A stretch of DNA of 64,000 nt from Neodontobutis hainanensis. Lineage: Eukaryota > Chordata > Actinopteri > Gobiiformes > Odontobutidae. The stretch is taken from contig JALDNG010000446.1 in assembly GCA_024349245.1 (NCBI GenBank), forward strand, positions 62,001 to 126,000, read 5' to 3'. Below, piece after piece: positions 12,728-27,636 of this stretch. Under the pieces are notes generated by a model that worked only from the letters and a program-made list of their open reading frames with translations, had not been told where the DNA came from and made no database searches. How positions within the stretch are numbered: position 1 is the stretch's first letter; each line of letters opens with the position of its first letter. The position numbers and the translations under genes were made by a program.

Positions 12728-15700
12728 TCTTCACGGTTTCATTCTAATTTAAAAAATACAAAGTTTATCATGACAATTAAGATTACGTGTTTCTATTAGG
12801 GGTATACAACTTGATATTTATAAATACTCATTTCAAGACAATAATACAATTAGTTTCAATCATAAATTTTGATAAAATAAGTCTATGTTATGTTTCTATT
12901 GAAATTAAATGAAAAAATAAAAGTACCTGCCTAAATTGACTTAAGAATATTTTACATATTAGAAAAAATTGAGTTATATTTTCCTTCTTATTATTTTAAA
13001 AATTTATTCTCGTAAATTGATTCTAATACTAATTTTGATTTTATTATTTCATCCATTTAATGAGCAAAAGGCAGTGAAAACATACTTTCTGAGTAAACTC
13101 GAAGGTATCCTATAACATTCCAATCTTTGCATTCCCAACAATTGTAAAAATCAAATTTAATTGAATACAAAAGACAAAATTCTGTATTTTTAGGGATTAG
13201 AAAGATTAAAATTGATCTTAAAATTTCAATTTTCAGAAATTAAGCAAAATATCTTTATTCTAGTCCTGGTGAACGATGAATAATATGAATTCTATTTTCA
13301 ACTGATATTCTTTAGCTTGTAAAATATATCTGGCATTTAATGTGCATTCTTTTAATTTTTTATTTTAAAGGTTAACGTATAAATCAATTCTAACTGACAC
13401 ACACAGTATATAACTACCCAAGCGCATATATCAATTCTCACGTTCGCTTTACCAGACTCTAAAAATAAACGATAAATACTGATTCGAAATAAAACTTTTG
13501 GTTTTTCATTTAAATATGTGATAAAATCAAAAAATTAACTTCACACACTTATTTTAATTTCAAAGAAAAAATTTCCTCAAAGATTAAACAATTGCTTAAG
13601 GTATACTGACGACAGGTCTGAAATGATAAAATTTAAACCGAATATACTACATAAATGCTTTTACGGTACATCATTTTTAGTATAGATATTCTTAATAATT
13701 AATAACTAGATTTTATATTAATTCCACTAAAATTCAATATTTATAAAGGTTTCAAGAATAGCCTTTCTATCTTTCCAATGAACCATGCTTTGCGTATAAA
13801 TTGACAAAAAATATGAAAATATTTATGAAATATTTTTTGTTTTATATTGTCGTTTTTATTCGTAGATCACTCAGGTGTCATATTTAGTTTTATTAAAACC
13901 ATTTAAATCCTAGCTCAATGAAAGGGTATTCGTTTCGCGATCCTTTATGCTCATCCCTTATCAAAGTCGCACTAAAAAAGTAAAAATGTTTCTCTTACAT
14001 TAAACTTATTGGTATAAGCCAATAAATCATCGAAATATGACGACGGGTCAAATTATAGTTCGAAAAACCTCTAGGATATGAAAATTTGATCTTCTAAACG
14101 TTGAAATTAGGTGACGTAAAAATTCAAAAATAACGTCCTTAAAATTTCTCTTAATATAATAAGTGATAGAGGACAAACAGCTGACTACATAATAGCGCAG
14201 ATAAAGTATAAAATCGATTTTTCAAAATTAAGCCAAATTAACATTATCACAGTAAATTAAACTTATAATTAATCCCCACACAAAGTAAAAATTAGCTAAA
14301 AAGTTAGCCTTCTGTGTATATTTGGATATATTATAGGAATATAAAACCTCACGAGATTAAATAAAACTAAATTTTGTTTTTTGAAGAAAAAACAAGAGGC
14401 TATTTATGGAAGGGAAATTATAAGGTTATAAAGGAACAAAACAAAAGTCAGTGTTATTGGCAACCTAACCAACCATCTAATAGATATGAGGTGAAGAGAA
14501 TTTTGATAAAAATAGGAAGCATGCACCTTTAATAAGAGTTACATTAAACTGGAACACTATACACAGCATATTTATCAAAACATTACTCGTGTATACATTT
14601 TTTAAATTTTGGGTGAGATATAAAAATAATTTTTGCTATACTCATGAGGTTTCTGTCGACTTTGTTTCTTATCTGCGTAATTTTATTGTACACTCATTGG
14701 ACGGCTAATCTATATAACCTATATCTGAGTTTAAATGCCAATATAACTTCTTTTCCATGCAGCTTAAGATTTATTTCTCTTACTCCTTTTTCTTTAGCTT
14801 TATAAATTGTAAAAGAATTAGCATACGGTTTGTCGTTTCGAATGAAACTAATTCTATGCTTTTCATATGATGTGACAAGATATCTCAACTCCGTTTTATG
14901 CGTTTATTCTTATAGTCATATATTCTTTATTTTATTTCTTAGAAATATCAAGTTAATGCATTTAAAACATGGCTCTAATTTATTCTCATGTATCTAAGCA
15001 CATTCAAGTTAAATATTTCAGAATTATAATGATCCATCTTGAATCAGAAGATCATCTAAATATTTGATCAGTGACAAGAGACCATTAATTTTCCTATTTT
15101 AACCCATAGATAAATAATTTAGAATATTCACCATGATTTATCACTCTAGAAACCCAATAAAAAATTTTAATCCTCCCATAGTTTTATATGTGAATTATAA
15201 AACAAATTTGATTTGGGAGTTTAATTTGGTTAAACGACTTGTTTCGCATTGAACAGATTATTTTTTGTTGATTTATTCTTTAGAATTTTGTAAGGATTAA
15301 TATTTGAACATTCGATAATCAATCAACCTCTCTAAAAATCACTTTTGAATCAAATTTATACTACTTGCCATAAATGCTTAAGAGAATCGTTTGAAATGAT
15401 ACCTTTATTAAAGAATGCTTGACAGATTTATAAAGTTAAATTAAAGACTAACAAATTCATTTTTCAACTGTATAAACCATACATTTCTGCAATAAAAATG
15501 GAAAATTGCACATAATTAAGAACTGAAAAACAATAAAATCTTTTGACTTATACCTATCCATAGAAATGCCTTCAATTTATAAAAATCAAATTACAATACT
15601 TATTCAACAGAATGGCTTTAAAATTGTCAATTTAATCTCGCGTTCATAAGGATAGATTAAAGATTTTAAAAATGAGTATTATTTATCGTATATAAGAAGC

Positions 15701-18324
15701 GAAAGTTAATTTTTTTCAGTTATATTGAAAATAACGATTTAAACGAGTGTCTATATTTTAACAAAATTAATATTTCTAGACATGAGTAAAAATGTTCGAA
15801 AATTCAGAAAAATTGGTCATTGAAATAATATTTTAAAATAAATTTGAGGTCAGTATTATTCAACAATTTGTAAAATTAATATAAGGCCACAAATAAAGTT
15901 ACTAGTTTCTTCAACTCATTAATATTTATCAGAATCTAAGTTATCATAATCTCCAGGCCAATATATATTTGGATTTATTGTTCATGCAGTTCTTTGAGAT
16001 GATTTTTTACGATATTTGCAAAAAATATTTTTTCTAATTTAATAAATCTATGAGTTATCATATCCTCCTATCTTATATTTCTCAACAAATTAGTTCAGAA
16101 AGAACCAGTAAAATTGACTATGGTACATAAAAGGAAGATTTATTTTAAAAATGTCTGAAACTATTTTTTATTATTTTCATACTCAGGCTATTGTTAAATA
16201 AAATTATTGAACAATATCATTTAAAAAATCCATTTGACAAAGTTTCACAAAAAATGTAAAATGTAAAATTTATTTATACTTCAACAATAAAAGAGAAAAG
16301 CTTAATTAGTTTATAAAAATCAGCTATAAACTTCCTCTTAATAATTTTAATTTCAAAATAAAACAAGGAAGATACTTCATTGATGTGAAACTATTTTTTA
16401 TTTTCGTCATACAAAATTAAATTTTTAGAAAGAACTGAATTCATCTGTAATGTTGATTATTTTGGTTATTCTTGTTTAAATGTTTTAAATTTATTAAATA
16501 AATTAAACATCGTCAATATATTTTTGATAAATCTTTTAAAATATAACAGTGAAGATTAACTCCTACAAAGGTTGCCAACGGTTTATTTTTCAATTATATG
16601 TCGTATATAAATTAATTTGAATAAGAAAACTAAATATAAAATCTGACACTTTTCGAATGAATTTTATTGTTATATCTCAATAAAAATGTCATTTCTATTC
16701 TTTGTTTAAGTTAGGAAATTGAAAAGTATCCAAATTCTAATGTTACTAAGAGTAAGTATTTTAATATTATCTAAATAAAAAGTTTTTTTCTATTATTTTG
16801 AGATGATTATTATTTAACTTTTCTAAATAAAGTCGTTGCGCAAAATCTAACCTTTATATTCTGTTGATGTAATTCGCTTTAAAAACTAGTTCATTGATTT
16901 AGTGATTATTCTTACATTTATAGTGTTTATAATTCTGAACCATTAGTTCAATGGTTATTGAGGAAATATTAAATCTTTAGTTCAATTTTTATTATAATTT
17001 AGATAAAACACAACTAAGATTTATGTATAACTATGAGGACATTTAAGGTATAAATACAATATAGCTCTTCAAATAAGACTCGATAGTGTCAATTTGAAGC
17101 TCGTATTTAAAATCGATTTTAAAAATTTTATTTAAAAAGAAACACGTAATAATTTTAGATATAAGAGATAATAAAACAAAAATAGTACATTTAGAAAGAA
17201 ATAAAAATTAATATTTAATCTATTTAGATATAATGATTATTACATCACAAAAATTATATTTTGAAATATTTTCTTAAAATATAAATGATAAGCTATTCAA
17301 AACTTCAATATTATAACAGTTTTCGGACTTCAAATATTCTTCTGAAAAAAGTGTTGATATGATTTCGTTATCACTTGGAGAGAATATCAAAAATATCTCT
17401 CATAGTTGTTCATTTTTTCAAAGAATATATTTTCACAATTATTTAAAGCTTCAAAGCGTCATATCATAAGATAATTCACGAAATGATGTTCAGATAAAAT
17501 TTTCTCGGTGATTATTTTTGTTCCATAACAAAATAAAATAAAGCTGACCTTCCGATTGTCATGTTTATTAAGCATAATCTATAGTCATTAAGATTTTTGG
17601 AGAAATATTAATAAATTTTCTTAAATAATCGTGTCTTTTCTTATTTATCTTTTAAAGAATCTGCAAAATAAAAAAAGAGTTACGATTTTAAGGAATAGGA
17701 TCTGTATTTATCAAATAAAGAGTTGTTGTTTGGTATGTTCGGATAAGTTGTCAAAAACATTTGTTTCAACAAACATAACAATTTTAAAGTTGGAAAAAAA
17801 CAAAAAATCTTTCAAATAAACTTGAAAATCTATACGCTTTTTTAGTTGAAATCATAATAATTTACAAAACTCAAAAAGTGTATTTTCAAAATCAAAAATA
17901 TTTTACCTCAAATTTTCATTTATAGTTAATTTCAACAAAATAAATGAAATAATAAGTTAAAAATCCATAAACTATATATCACTGATCCTAAATCAGGACT
18001 GACGTAAAAAGAACAAACAAATTTAGGTTAAATATGAATTACAAATGAGAATTTAAATTGTTTTTATTTTTTCCGTGCTTTCACATATTAATTTTTAAAA
18101 GAGAATTTAAATGCATTTTCATAGATTTTTATTCGAGAAAATTTATCTATTTTTGATATGTAATGTCAGAATTTCAAGTCAATTAAACCATAAAGAGAAA
18201 ACTCTTAAAATTAGAATTTATTTTTTTCCCACAGATTATAGTTTGACATATGAGACAAATATTTCAAAATTTGTTTTTAATTTTTAAAATGGCAAAAAAT
18301 ATTAATTTAATAATTTTAAAATTA

Positions 18325-18337
18325 ATATATATATATA
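18325..18337. repeat. AT dinucleotide run
   Basis: Uninterrupted AT repeat of 13 nt in non-coding sequence. Confidence 0.7.
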
Positions 18338-21300
18338 AACATTTAATATTATTTGAACATTAATTTTTCCTTTATTCGAGTAAAATATATCTCAAAGTTT
18401 TCAGTTACAAAAAATTGGTAAAATATATGAATAATTTAACGTCTATGGTTCATGAATTTTTCTTTAATGGAAGGAAACATAAATCACAAATGAAAGCTGA
18501 AAATATTTAAACTACTCCAATTAATTTCTAGTTTAATTGATTATGCTAATATATTATAAAATCTATTGCTTGATTCTGTATTATATAAACGAATAATATT
18601 ACTCCAAAAATTGTTTATCATATATTTAGTTCAGAAAATTAGGTTTTCTCAAGATCTCCTTGAATAGTCTTAATATTAAAGTTATTTAGGCCCCACTACT
18701 TAATATAATTAAATTCAAGAGCTCAATTTTGTGAAAATATATTTCGATCTTTTCAGGTTAAATAAATATAATAAATCTTTTCATTTGTCTTTTAAATGAT
18801 GAAATTTATACTTTTACAGGAATTTGATGTGATGAAAATATGAAACTATACAAAAATATTAAACATTCATTTTGAACGAGTTTACCTCAGAGGATTGCTT
18901 ATTTTCAATAAACACGCAGGTTATGATATCATCGTAAACGTTAAAGTTCTTTTTTCGTAATATATTCACTAATTTCTTCTGAAAATGAACAATAATCTAA
19001 TTAGTTAAAAGCACGTTTAAATTAAAATATTTTTAAATCCAATTTTATTCTTTGTCCATTTCAAATTATTTTATTAAATAGTAGATTTTAAACCGATTTG
19101 ACCTTTAAAAAAATCAAGTTTTATTAATTTTATGAGTTTATTAAAGACGTTTAAGACAATTTAGATTTTAAAATATTGATGATTTTCTTTTTATTTCATT
19201 TTTAATGAAATTAAGCGATTCAAAATTACTTATAATTTTAAATTTATTTTTGATAGAATTACATTTATTTTAACCTTATTAAACAAAATGTATTCATTTC
19301 GTCTACAAATTACTTTTGTTACTCTTCGACTAAAACGAATCTAAAATAAAAAAATAATAAGATATTTTAAATTTTAGAGAATAACGAAATAATTTAAAGT
19401 GATAAATAATACTTGATGAGAATAAATTTAATTTTTAGCATGACAATTTTTTGATAATATAGACGCCCCTTTAAATTATCAATCTATGAGCTACGATCAA
19501 AACTTTATTTTTCATCTTTTAATATAATGCTTCAGTTGAAGTATTTCTGAACAACTGATAACATTGAGAAGTTTTCTGAATTATTTAAAATTATTTTTAA
19601 CAATCCATGATCAACACAATGTGAAGTATGGTATTTATGACTTTTATACACAATGATCAAGTATCAAGTTTGATCAATGTCATTTTACAACGTTTTATAA
19701 GTATTTTGAAAAAATTATTTTTGAATTCAAGTTATATCTAATTTAATTTACAATATTCAAAAATTATCCTTCATCTGCTGATAAAAATAAAAACGGAAAT
19801 TTTATTTAAAAGCTTTAATTATTTAGGTTAACTGACCATAATTTAGAAAATCGAAATTTTTCATGGTTGATTATACATTCCATGATAAGAAAATAAAAAA
19901 ATACTTCTAAAAGTGTAAAATATTTTCAGTTTGATAAATATGAAAAAACTACTTTTTAAATTTAAAACCGAAGAAGAATTGGTTCAATTTAACATGTTAC
20001 AAAATAAAATCTTTATGAATATTTTTGTTTTCAAATCTAAAATTACAATTTTTTGAGATTTTATCTTTCAAAAAACGAAAGTAAATTTCGATAAAAAATA
20101 CATTTATTAACGAGATTCATACTTTTCTATAAATTTTAGAATGTGAAGAAAAGTATTTATCAATTCGAAATTTTCACCCAACCATATTTAATTATTTTTC
20201 TTATCAAAATGTAAAACGATATATGGTCTATAAGATATTAGATGATGTTTATTTTATTGATTATCTTCACGTGTAAATAAATAAATCATTTCGATGTTGT
20301 TTTAATCTGTCGTCATTTTTAATGAACAACACTTCAGGTTTTTTACATTATAATTTATGTTTATTAATTGATGAAAATATTTATCTGTTTTATTTACAAT
20401 CTTTTTAACATTCAGAAAAGGTAAACAGCATATTTAAAATAATTAAATACACTATCCTTCTATAGTAGACTGTTAAGCTTCATTAAAATTTAGTTTTTGA
20501 CATAAATCACAATCAAATAAAAAAATTAAAATGGAAGAAATTAAATTTTCAAATGCTGAACGATATAAGTTTATAATTGTATGTAATCTGAGAATAACGA
20601 TTGAACTTTCCCAAAATACTTTAAAATTTTACAGAATAAAAAAAATAAGATAAAAACGCTCAAATGTTACCTTATAACAGAGATCGAAATGAAATAACTT
20701 TTCTTAACATTATGCGATAAGTAAGTTTTACAAATATTTTTATCATAGAGAATAAACTCTGGATGATATTAAGAGTAAACCTAATACCAAGTGTATGAAT
20801 TAATTAAGATTTCACACAACCATAAATGATTGCTTAATTTGCATAAAAAGCATACTCTCTCTTATGAGACTGGATAAATTAAAGTTGGCTGGTAAATATG
20901 CTTAAATATCAGTATATTTATAATTAAAAACAACCTATTATCAACAATTACTTCATAACAATATTTTTCTGTTAGTCCTCCCTTATTCTTTGTCCTATTG
21001 ATCAAATTATGGTTCAGAATTATAAATAAAACTCTGAAATGTTATGACAATTTATTTTCCATTTTAGCGTCCACGTCATAAGTATCCAACATGATGTTTA
21101 CATAAAATATCAAATAACATAATTTAGATCTGTACTTTCTGAATATAAATATTTAACGCAGAATGCATCTATGTGGTGACACGAGATTTATGACAATTAT
21201 TTTAAACATGAAAGTTACTTTATAATATCATTTTACAAATATTTTCAAAATTCTAAAGGTGAGTACCGTTAAAAATTAAGAATGTAGGAAATCTAAACTC

Positions 21301-24300
21301 AGAAAGAATGAAAAAATAATTATGATGAATTTATCCTGTAATAGTTTACCAAAATTAAACTTGTCAATTTCAGAGTTTACCCAGATAAATAATGACTAAC
21401 ATTGAAAAATAAAAACAGATATCATCTATTTAGGCTTTAAGTCAGATTTATTGATGAATATGATATTTCTCATTCAGTTTTAATTTTAAAAGTATCAAAA
21501 AATAATTTATTTCCTTTGAGAACATCTTTGAATTAAAATGGGAATTAGCCCAGAAATAGAGTATATTTAATATTTTATGAATAAAAATAGTGGCGAATTA
21601 ATTTAATAAATTAAAACATTTTTTGAAAAATTGTTCAATAATTATTATCAGCCTTTGATGCACTCCCACATTTTATTACCAATATAAGTTTGAACTGTAT
21701 ATTCATAAATTTATTCAAATGTCTGTGGAAGTTTAAACGTTTTCTCGCATATATTGAAAAAAACCCAGATTTGTTTCAAAAAATATAAATGAAAATAAAT
21801 TTTCTATTTATACATTTTGTATTTTTTCTCTGTTGATAGAATCTCAAAATATACAACCAAAAGTTTTCAAAAAATCGAATGCAAATTTTAAATTAAAAGA
21901 AACCTTCAATGACATTCGAAGCTAAAAAGAGTTCTTAAGCTAGACCTAGATAAAATATCAAAATGTCAGATTATCACACATATAAGCATCTGAAATTCCA
22001 ATTTTAATTTAATAAAACAAGAACGATTAAAACGTCAAAAAGTCGTGCTTAAACAAACTAAAAATTTTACTCAAAAATGAGAAATGAAAATGAAACCAGA
22101 GGCAAAATTTTAAAACTATAAATCTAAAAAAAAGTAAGATCTTATTTGGAATTTTTCAATATTTTCTGCTAAACTAGCAGTTAAAATTAATTTTTCATAA
22201 ATAAATAATTTTATTTTTTGTTTATTTTAATGAGCGTTTAATTTTCTTTAAAAATATTTCTCGATTTAGTTAAATCATAATTTTCGTGATAACTGCACCC
22301 AGTGAAATAATTTTAAAATCTTCGAAAGATAAAATGACTTTCATATAATTAATTGCAAAATATCATAAATGTCTTCATTCTCACACATATTTTGAATAAA
22401 TTTCAAAACCAATTAATTTGTGCGTTTGAAAGAATTTCTCCACAGAATTTTTATAATTTCAAATATTTGAGGGTTTGTTCTGTATGATTCCAACAATGTG
22501 TTTTTGTTGTGAGATATTGATTTTAATGAAACTATGAATTCAAATTTTTCGTACGTTACTTCAGATAAAAAACAAAAATACGCCATGTGTTTAACTATTT
22601 AATACAATAGACCTTTTACACGAAAAAACGAAAACTTAAAATTTCTTGAAAATTTAAATGAACATATATTATTGACCACAAAAATCATAAACTTTTTTTA
22701 ATTAAATAATAGTTTGATATTTATTCAGAATTCATTAGATAATATTAATTTTGAAAATACTCTCATAAATACATGTATAAAATCATTTTGATAAATATGT
22801 AGATAATTAAAATAAATCAACAAAATTTAGAATTAAATGAAAAATGATAAAAATCATTAAAATATGAAGAATTATACTGAACTGAAAATTTCACATACTT
22901 ATTGTTCATATTCTCTATCCACCATGGACTATTTAGAGGGAAAGGTTAAACTTATAATTATATTTTACAAATAGAATGTGAAACTTTAAATTTACTAAAA
23001 TACGTTTGATCAATCTCTTTAACTTAAAGTATTTTCGAAAGGTATGCGACCAAACAAGAGCTCTTAAAAATGTAAGCACGTTTAACTTACTTGAAAAGAT
23101 AATAATAATTATGAATAATATAAATTTATTTCGATGAGTCCCATCAGTTAATATCAATTTTTTTGTCTTCAGCAAATAAATAATACGTTGATTTTATAAT
23201 CATGAATTGATGCACGTTGTTTGGATCCTTAAATCATAAAAATTTTCAATTACAGTGTATGTAAGTTTTTAAACAAAGATATATATTAATTATCATGTCA
23301 GACTGGTGAGAATAAATAAACAACATTTATATTTTCATTTTGAAAATTTATTTTAAAATTAGATAGAAAATTTTGTAAATCTAATTTTTATGAATCTGTA
23401 TGTTATGTTTGAAATCAAAATCTTTTTTTGGTCAACATAACTTAACTTACTGAAGTTTTTTAATTTAAATTAAAAATTATATTGAAGAAAAATATTCATC
23501 TAGAACTTACGTAACACAAAATAATTTCATTGAATTTCATAAATATTCAAACTCAACAGTTTTTTTAATTATAAGATTAGTGGAAAATGAAAATATATAA
23601 TTCGGGATAAATATTGATCATAAATACGCCAAGAGGGAAAATGGAAGATGATCGACAGTTAATAAATCGTATAAAAAATATTTTATATAATGCTTTTCTT
23701 AAAAATGATACTGAACTAAACCTTGTACATCAATTGATACATTTTCAAAATTCTATTTTAAAAAACATGATTGAGAATTTGTTTCATTATTAAATGGATG
23801 AATCAAAAATTAATTTGATTTTATATAGCATCTTTTGTGGATAAAAATGGATTCAGCTTTGAAAAAACCAAAGCTAGTTAATATTTTTGAAACAAAAGAT
23901 TCAAAAATAAATAGATATTTTTCTGAAACTTAATAAAATATTTCTGTGATTATTTTTTGCTTAATTAAATCAGATGTGAACCAAATATTTTTCTTAGATT
24001 CATAAATATGCTAAAAAGCAAAGGAAATTACAACTCAAATCGTTTTTACTTGTTTTAAACATAAATAATTATTTAACAAAAGTATACAGATTTTTCTAGA
24101 ATAGTGTTTCAAATTTTCTTTTTGAAAAAAGGTATAAATGAAATTTAAACCTTAAAACAAAACACTGAAAAATGGCAAAACGACAATATATTCAAAAAAT
24201 AAATGAGAATAAGTACGGTGGGAAAGTCTTTACGAGAATTTCCCTCATAAAAATCAACAGAAGACAAATATAGAGGAACTAAATTTTTTTCTCTTTGTAC

Positions 24301-24949
24301 ATTCGTTGAGAATCATGATTATTTTAAAAAATATCATTCGACTGGATTTGAATTTCGAGATATATTAATTACGCCGTTTGTTTATCAATACTGATCACAA
24401 TATTTTTATAAGAAACAAGATCCATAAATACCTTGACGCTCATTTTTATCGTGTATCAAATTTAAAGATATATTCTAATTTAAACTGGAAAAGAATGCCG
24501 ATTTCTGAATAAGTTTACAAAATGAAAAGAATAAATTTAAAAATTTCAACTAAACTTATCAGATGGTACAAAATTTAAAAATTAAACAAATTGAATTAAC
24601 ACTGTTAAATGGACACATCTTTTAAATTTAATATAAAATATGAATCGTGGTTTAAAATAACTTACCTTTTTTTAGGTTGAATCGAATAACTTTTTTCAAC
24701 TTTGTGTCATTTTCTGACCAAATTATAACCAAAAACACAGATTCTTATGAAATATATAAAATAAATTAAGATAATCTTAAAAATGAATAGCTTAGCTCTT
24801 ATTTCTAAAATGTCATTGATAATTCTCATCTAAAAACACTTTATTATCAATATATTTACACTTAAACTTTGTCTTACATCTGAAATAAGTATAAATCAGA
24901 AAAAATAATCCTTCAACCGTCCTCTGTTATTACACATATTTTTTCTCAT

Positions 24950-24964
24950 TATATATATATATAT
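24950..24964. repeat. AT dinucleotide run
   Basis: Uninterrupted TA repeat of 15 nt in non-coding sequence, just after a T-rich tract. Confidence 0.7.
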
Positions 24965-27636
24965 TTAACACAATTTATTCGTTTTTAAGAAAAATATTTG
25001 AAAGAATTAATAAAATTTACCCTGATTAAATCAATTTGACATAAAATTTAAAGTTAATTCGTGATGATTTATTGATATTTAGAATGATTTCTTGAATAAG
25101 AAAAAAATTTACTTTAAAAGAGCTTCGTTTAATTTTTTCAGTTTAATGTAAATTATAGGACCAGATTTTAAGAAATATGGTTGTAAAAATATATATTACA
25201 GCCAATTTTAACTTATCACTGACAGCTATTATGAAAATTTTGTATTTAATTTTACTTGATAAATTTAAGAATCTGGTGATAGTTTCCTTCAAAAAATAAA
25301 ATAATTTGAGAATCGATAGTTTTTTCCTGATTGGTATTTTAACTTTAATAATGTACGACAAATAATTTGACTGGCTATCGCCATATTAGATTTACAAAGT
25401 TGAATTATTTATGATTTTTAACATTATATTCTTTTTATTTTTTTAAAACTTAACAAATATAACTAATTTTACTTAAATACATTAAAAATGTCGATGGATG
25501 ATTTTTAGTTTTCTAAATATAATTCCTCCTCAAACAAAATAAGAAATTTTAAAATTTTGTATTTCTTGATTTAAATTTAACATAAACTTTAGTCATTCAT
25601 TTTTTTTTATTTTCAGTGACATCTATTTTATTTTTTCTCATCAAATGATATATTTTTGGTTTAACTTTGTTTCGCCTTTCAAAGTTCTTGATTTATAAGT
25701 TATTTTATAAACTGATCAAAATATCCTTAAACTTCTAAAAATTAACTTATATATACTGTAATCATTGAATTTATATTTTTAAAGTGATATTTAAAACATT
25801 CAGGAAAGAGACTAAGTCTCAAATCAAACTTTTGTCAACTTACAAATACATTTTTTTACATCTATCATAATATCCATTTTTATTCATGGTCGTCAATATA
25901 TTTACCTCAAAAATTAAATATTTGGGAAATTTATAAAATTAAATAGCGACATAAAAATTCTTGAAATAAGAACACGTTAATTTATGTTTTGTTTGATCTC
26001 ATAATATAAAATTTTTTGAATTATATTCTTATTTATAAAAATAAACCGCTCCATGATATATGAATCATGTTAAAAAATTTTGGTTTTATCTCAATTCCTA
26101 TTGATTTTTGACCGTAAAATTGGGTATGCTCTCTTCAATGATTTTTGTTTTTACAAAAACCTTTTAATGATGTTGAAAGTTTTAAAATCAATCTAAATTT
26201 CTGTTATTCATGCTTCGTGATGATATTAAATATTTTCTTTTTTGGATCTTAAATATTTACAAAATATGAAAAGAACAAAAGTTTTTTCAAAATTAAATTT
26301 GAATTTAATCTCTCATTCTTCACAATTAAAAAAATTACGTTGATTTATTTAAGCAAAATTTAAAATCAAAGCTCGAACTGGGTTTTATAAGGCTTAAATA
26401 CTAAGATATCATTAAAATACTTTTAATTGAAAATTTATCATTTTTAAACAATATTTACAGACCTTAATGATCTATCTCATATACACTTGGCATGTATCAT
26501 ATAGAAATTAATTTCTATTAATAAATTCTCCACCCACAGATACATATAAATCATATAATTTTACTGTAACACTAATAGTTCAATGCTACTAATATTTAAT
26601 TTAACATCTTTGTGATGGTACCCATTTTTTTGAAATTATTTTGCAGATTGTGTTCATATTCGGGTGATCGAAAAACTTCATGCCAATTATAAACTAACAC
26701 TTTTCATGAAAATAAAAAACAACTTAATCGCTTTGCATCAATCTTGAGATCATTATACATCAAAATAATGAAAAAATTATTTTAAAATTTCACAATATTT
26801 CAAACAACCAGAATTCAATGGATTATATAAATCAAATTTGAAATTTAGAAAATACTTTAGACATTAAAATACTAAAACTTTATTAAATCATAAAATATAA
26901 TACTTATTTGTATCTATTTTGAATTTATAATATTTTGATAATTCTATGAATTTTAAAAATTTGTTTACAAGATCTAAATTATGAAATTTTCAATGTATGT
27001 ATCAAAGAAAAATTTACCTATTCTTTGATATTTAAAGAACACAATATATTTTATCTGTTCAAAAAATAAAAATAAAACAACAAGAGCTTTGAAAGAAATA
27101 TTAGAAATATTTGTTTATTGATAAAATAAGTAACTATATTTCTTAAATCGAGAATTCGTTGAGGATTTATCTTAGACAAAAAGCAAAACATGGAAATAAC
27201 ATAAAATATATATCCATAAATATGTTTACAAGAAGAAGAATAAATTATCATTTCGAAACATCAAGATTGTTTTCGACTCTAGTTCACAAAAAAATTTTTG
27301 TTTGTAAATAAATAATAAAAACGACTTTATAGTAGAATATATGAATTTTTTCTTTTTGTTTTTTCTCTAATGTTAGAATTTTGAAATATTTTTTAAGATA
27401 TCATGACAAATATTTAACTAGCTAATGCATTTATTTCAGTTTATAATAAAAATTAACATCTATGTTTTAAAATATGGGGTTCGAAAATTGTTTGAAAAAA
27501 AATAAAAACATAATTATAATCAGTGAAATATGCTTAAGAAATTAAAAAAATTATTTTGGGTGGAAGACCTTCGAGAGTTTTTTGTTTACTGTTTTTCGTT
27601 CTTTTGTGTTTACGAATACAGCAAGTTTTTAGAGAC

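Larger units (their letters stand above)
12342..27636. other. Long AT-rich stretch, no supported gene
   Basis: No gene could be tied to a family. The minus strand between about 13880 and 14900 is the least random part. A 64-codon frame sits at 14694-14888 and contains a possible 21-nt GTAAGA...AAG intron. A further piece near 14050-13998 ends at a GTAAGAG donor followed, after 27 nt, by a TTTTTTAG acceptor. Frames could not be chained. The rest is low-complexity AT-rich DNA. A few exons of a hidden gene are possible. Confidence 0.4.

Noticed and set aside
22933..23175. 80-codon minus-strand frame rich in Ile, Leu, Phe and Lys
   Set aside because: Contains an Ile run and long hydrophobic AT-driven composition. 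No family or in-phase neighbours could be found.
27556..27636. In-frame upstream extension of copy A
   Set aside because: It begins with no ATG and has no counterpart in copy B, whose ATG aligns with the one at 27637. A 5' UTR intron ending TTTTTAG just before the ATG is more likely.
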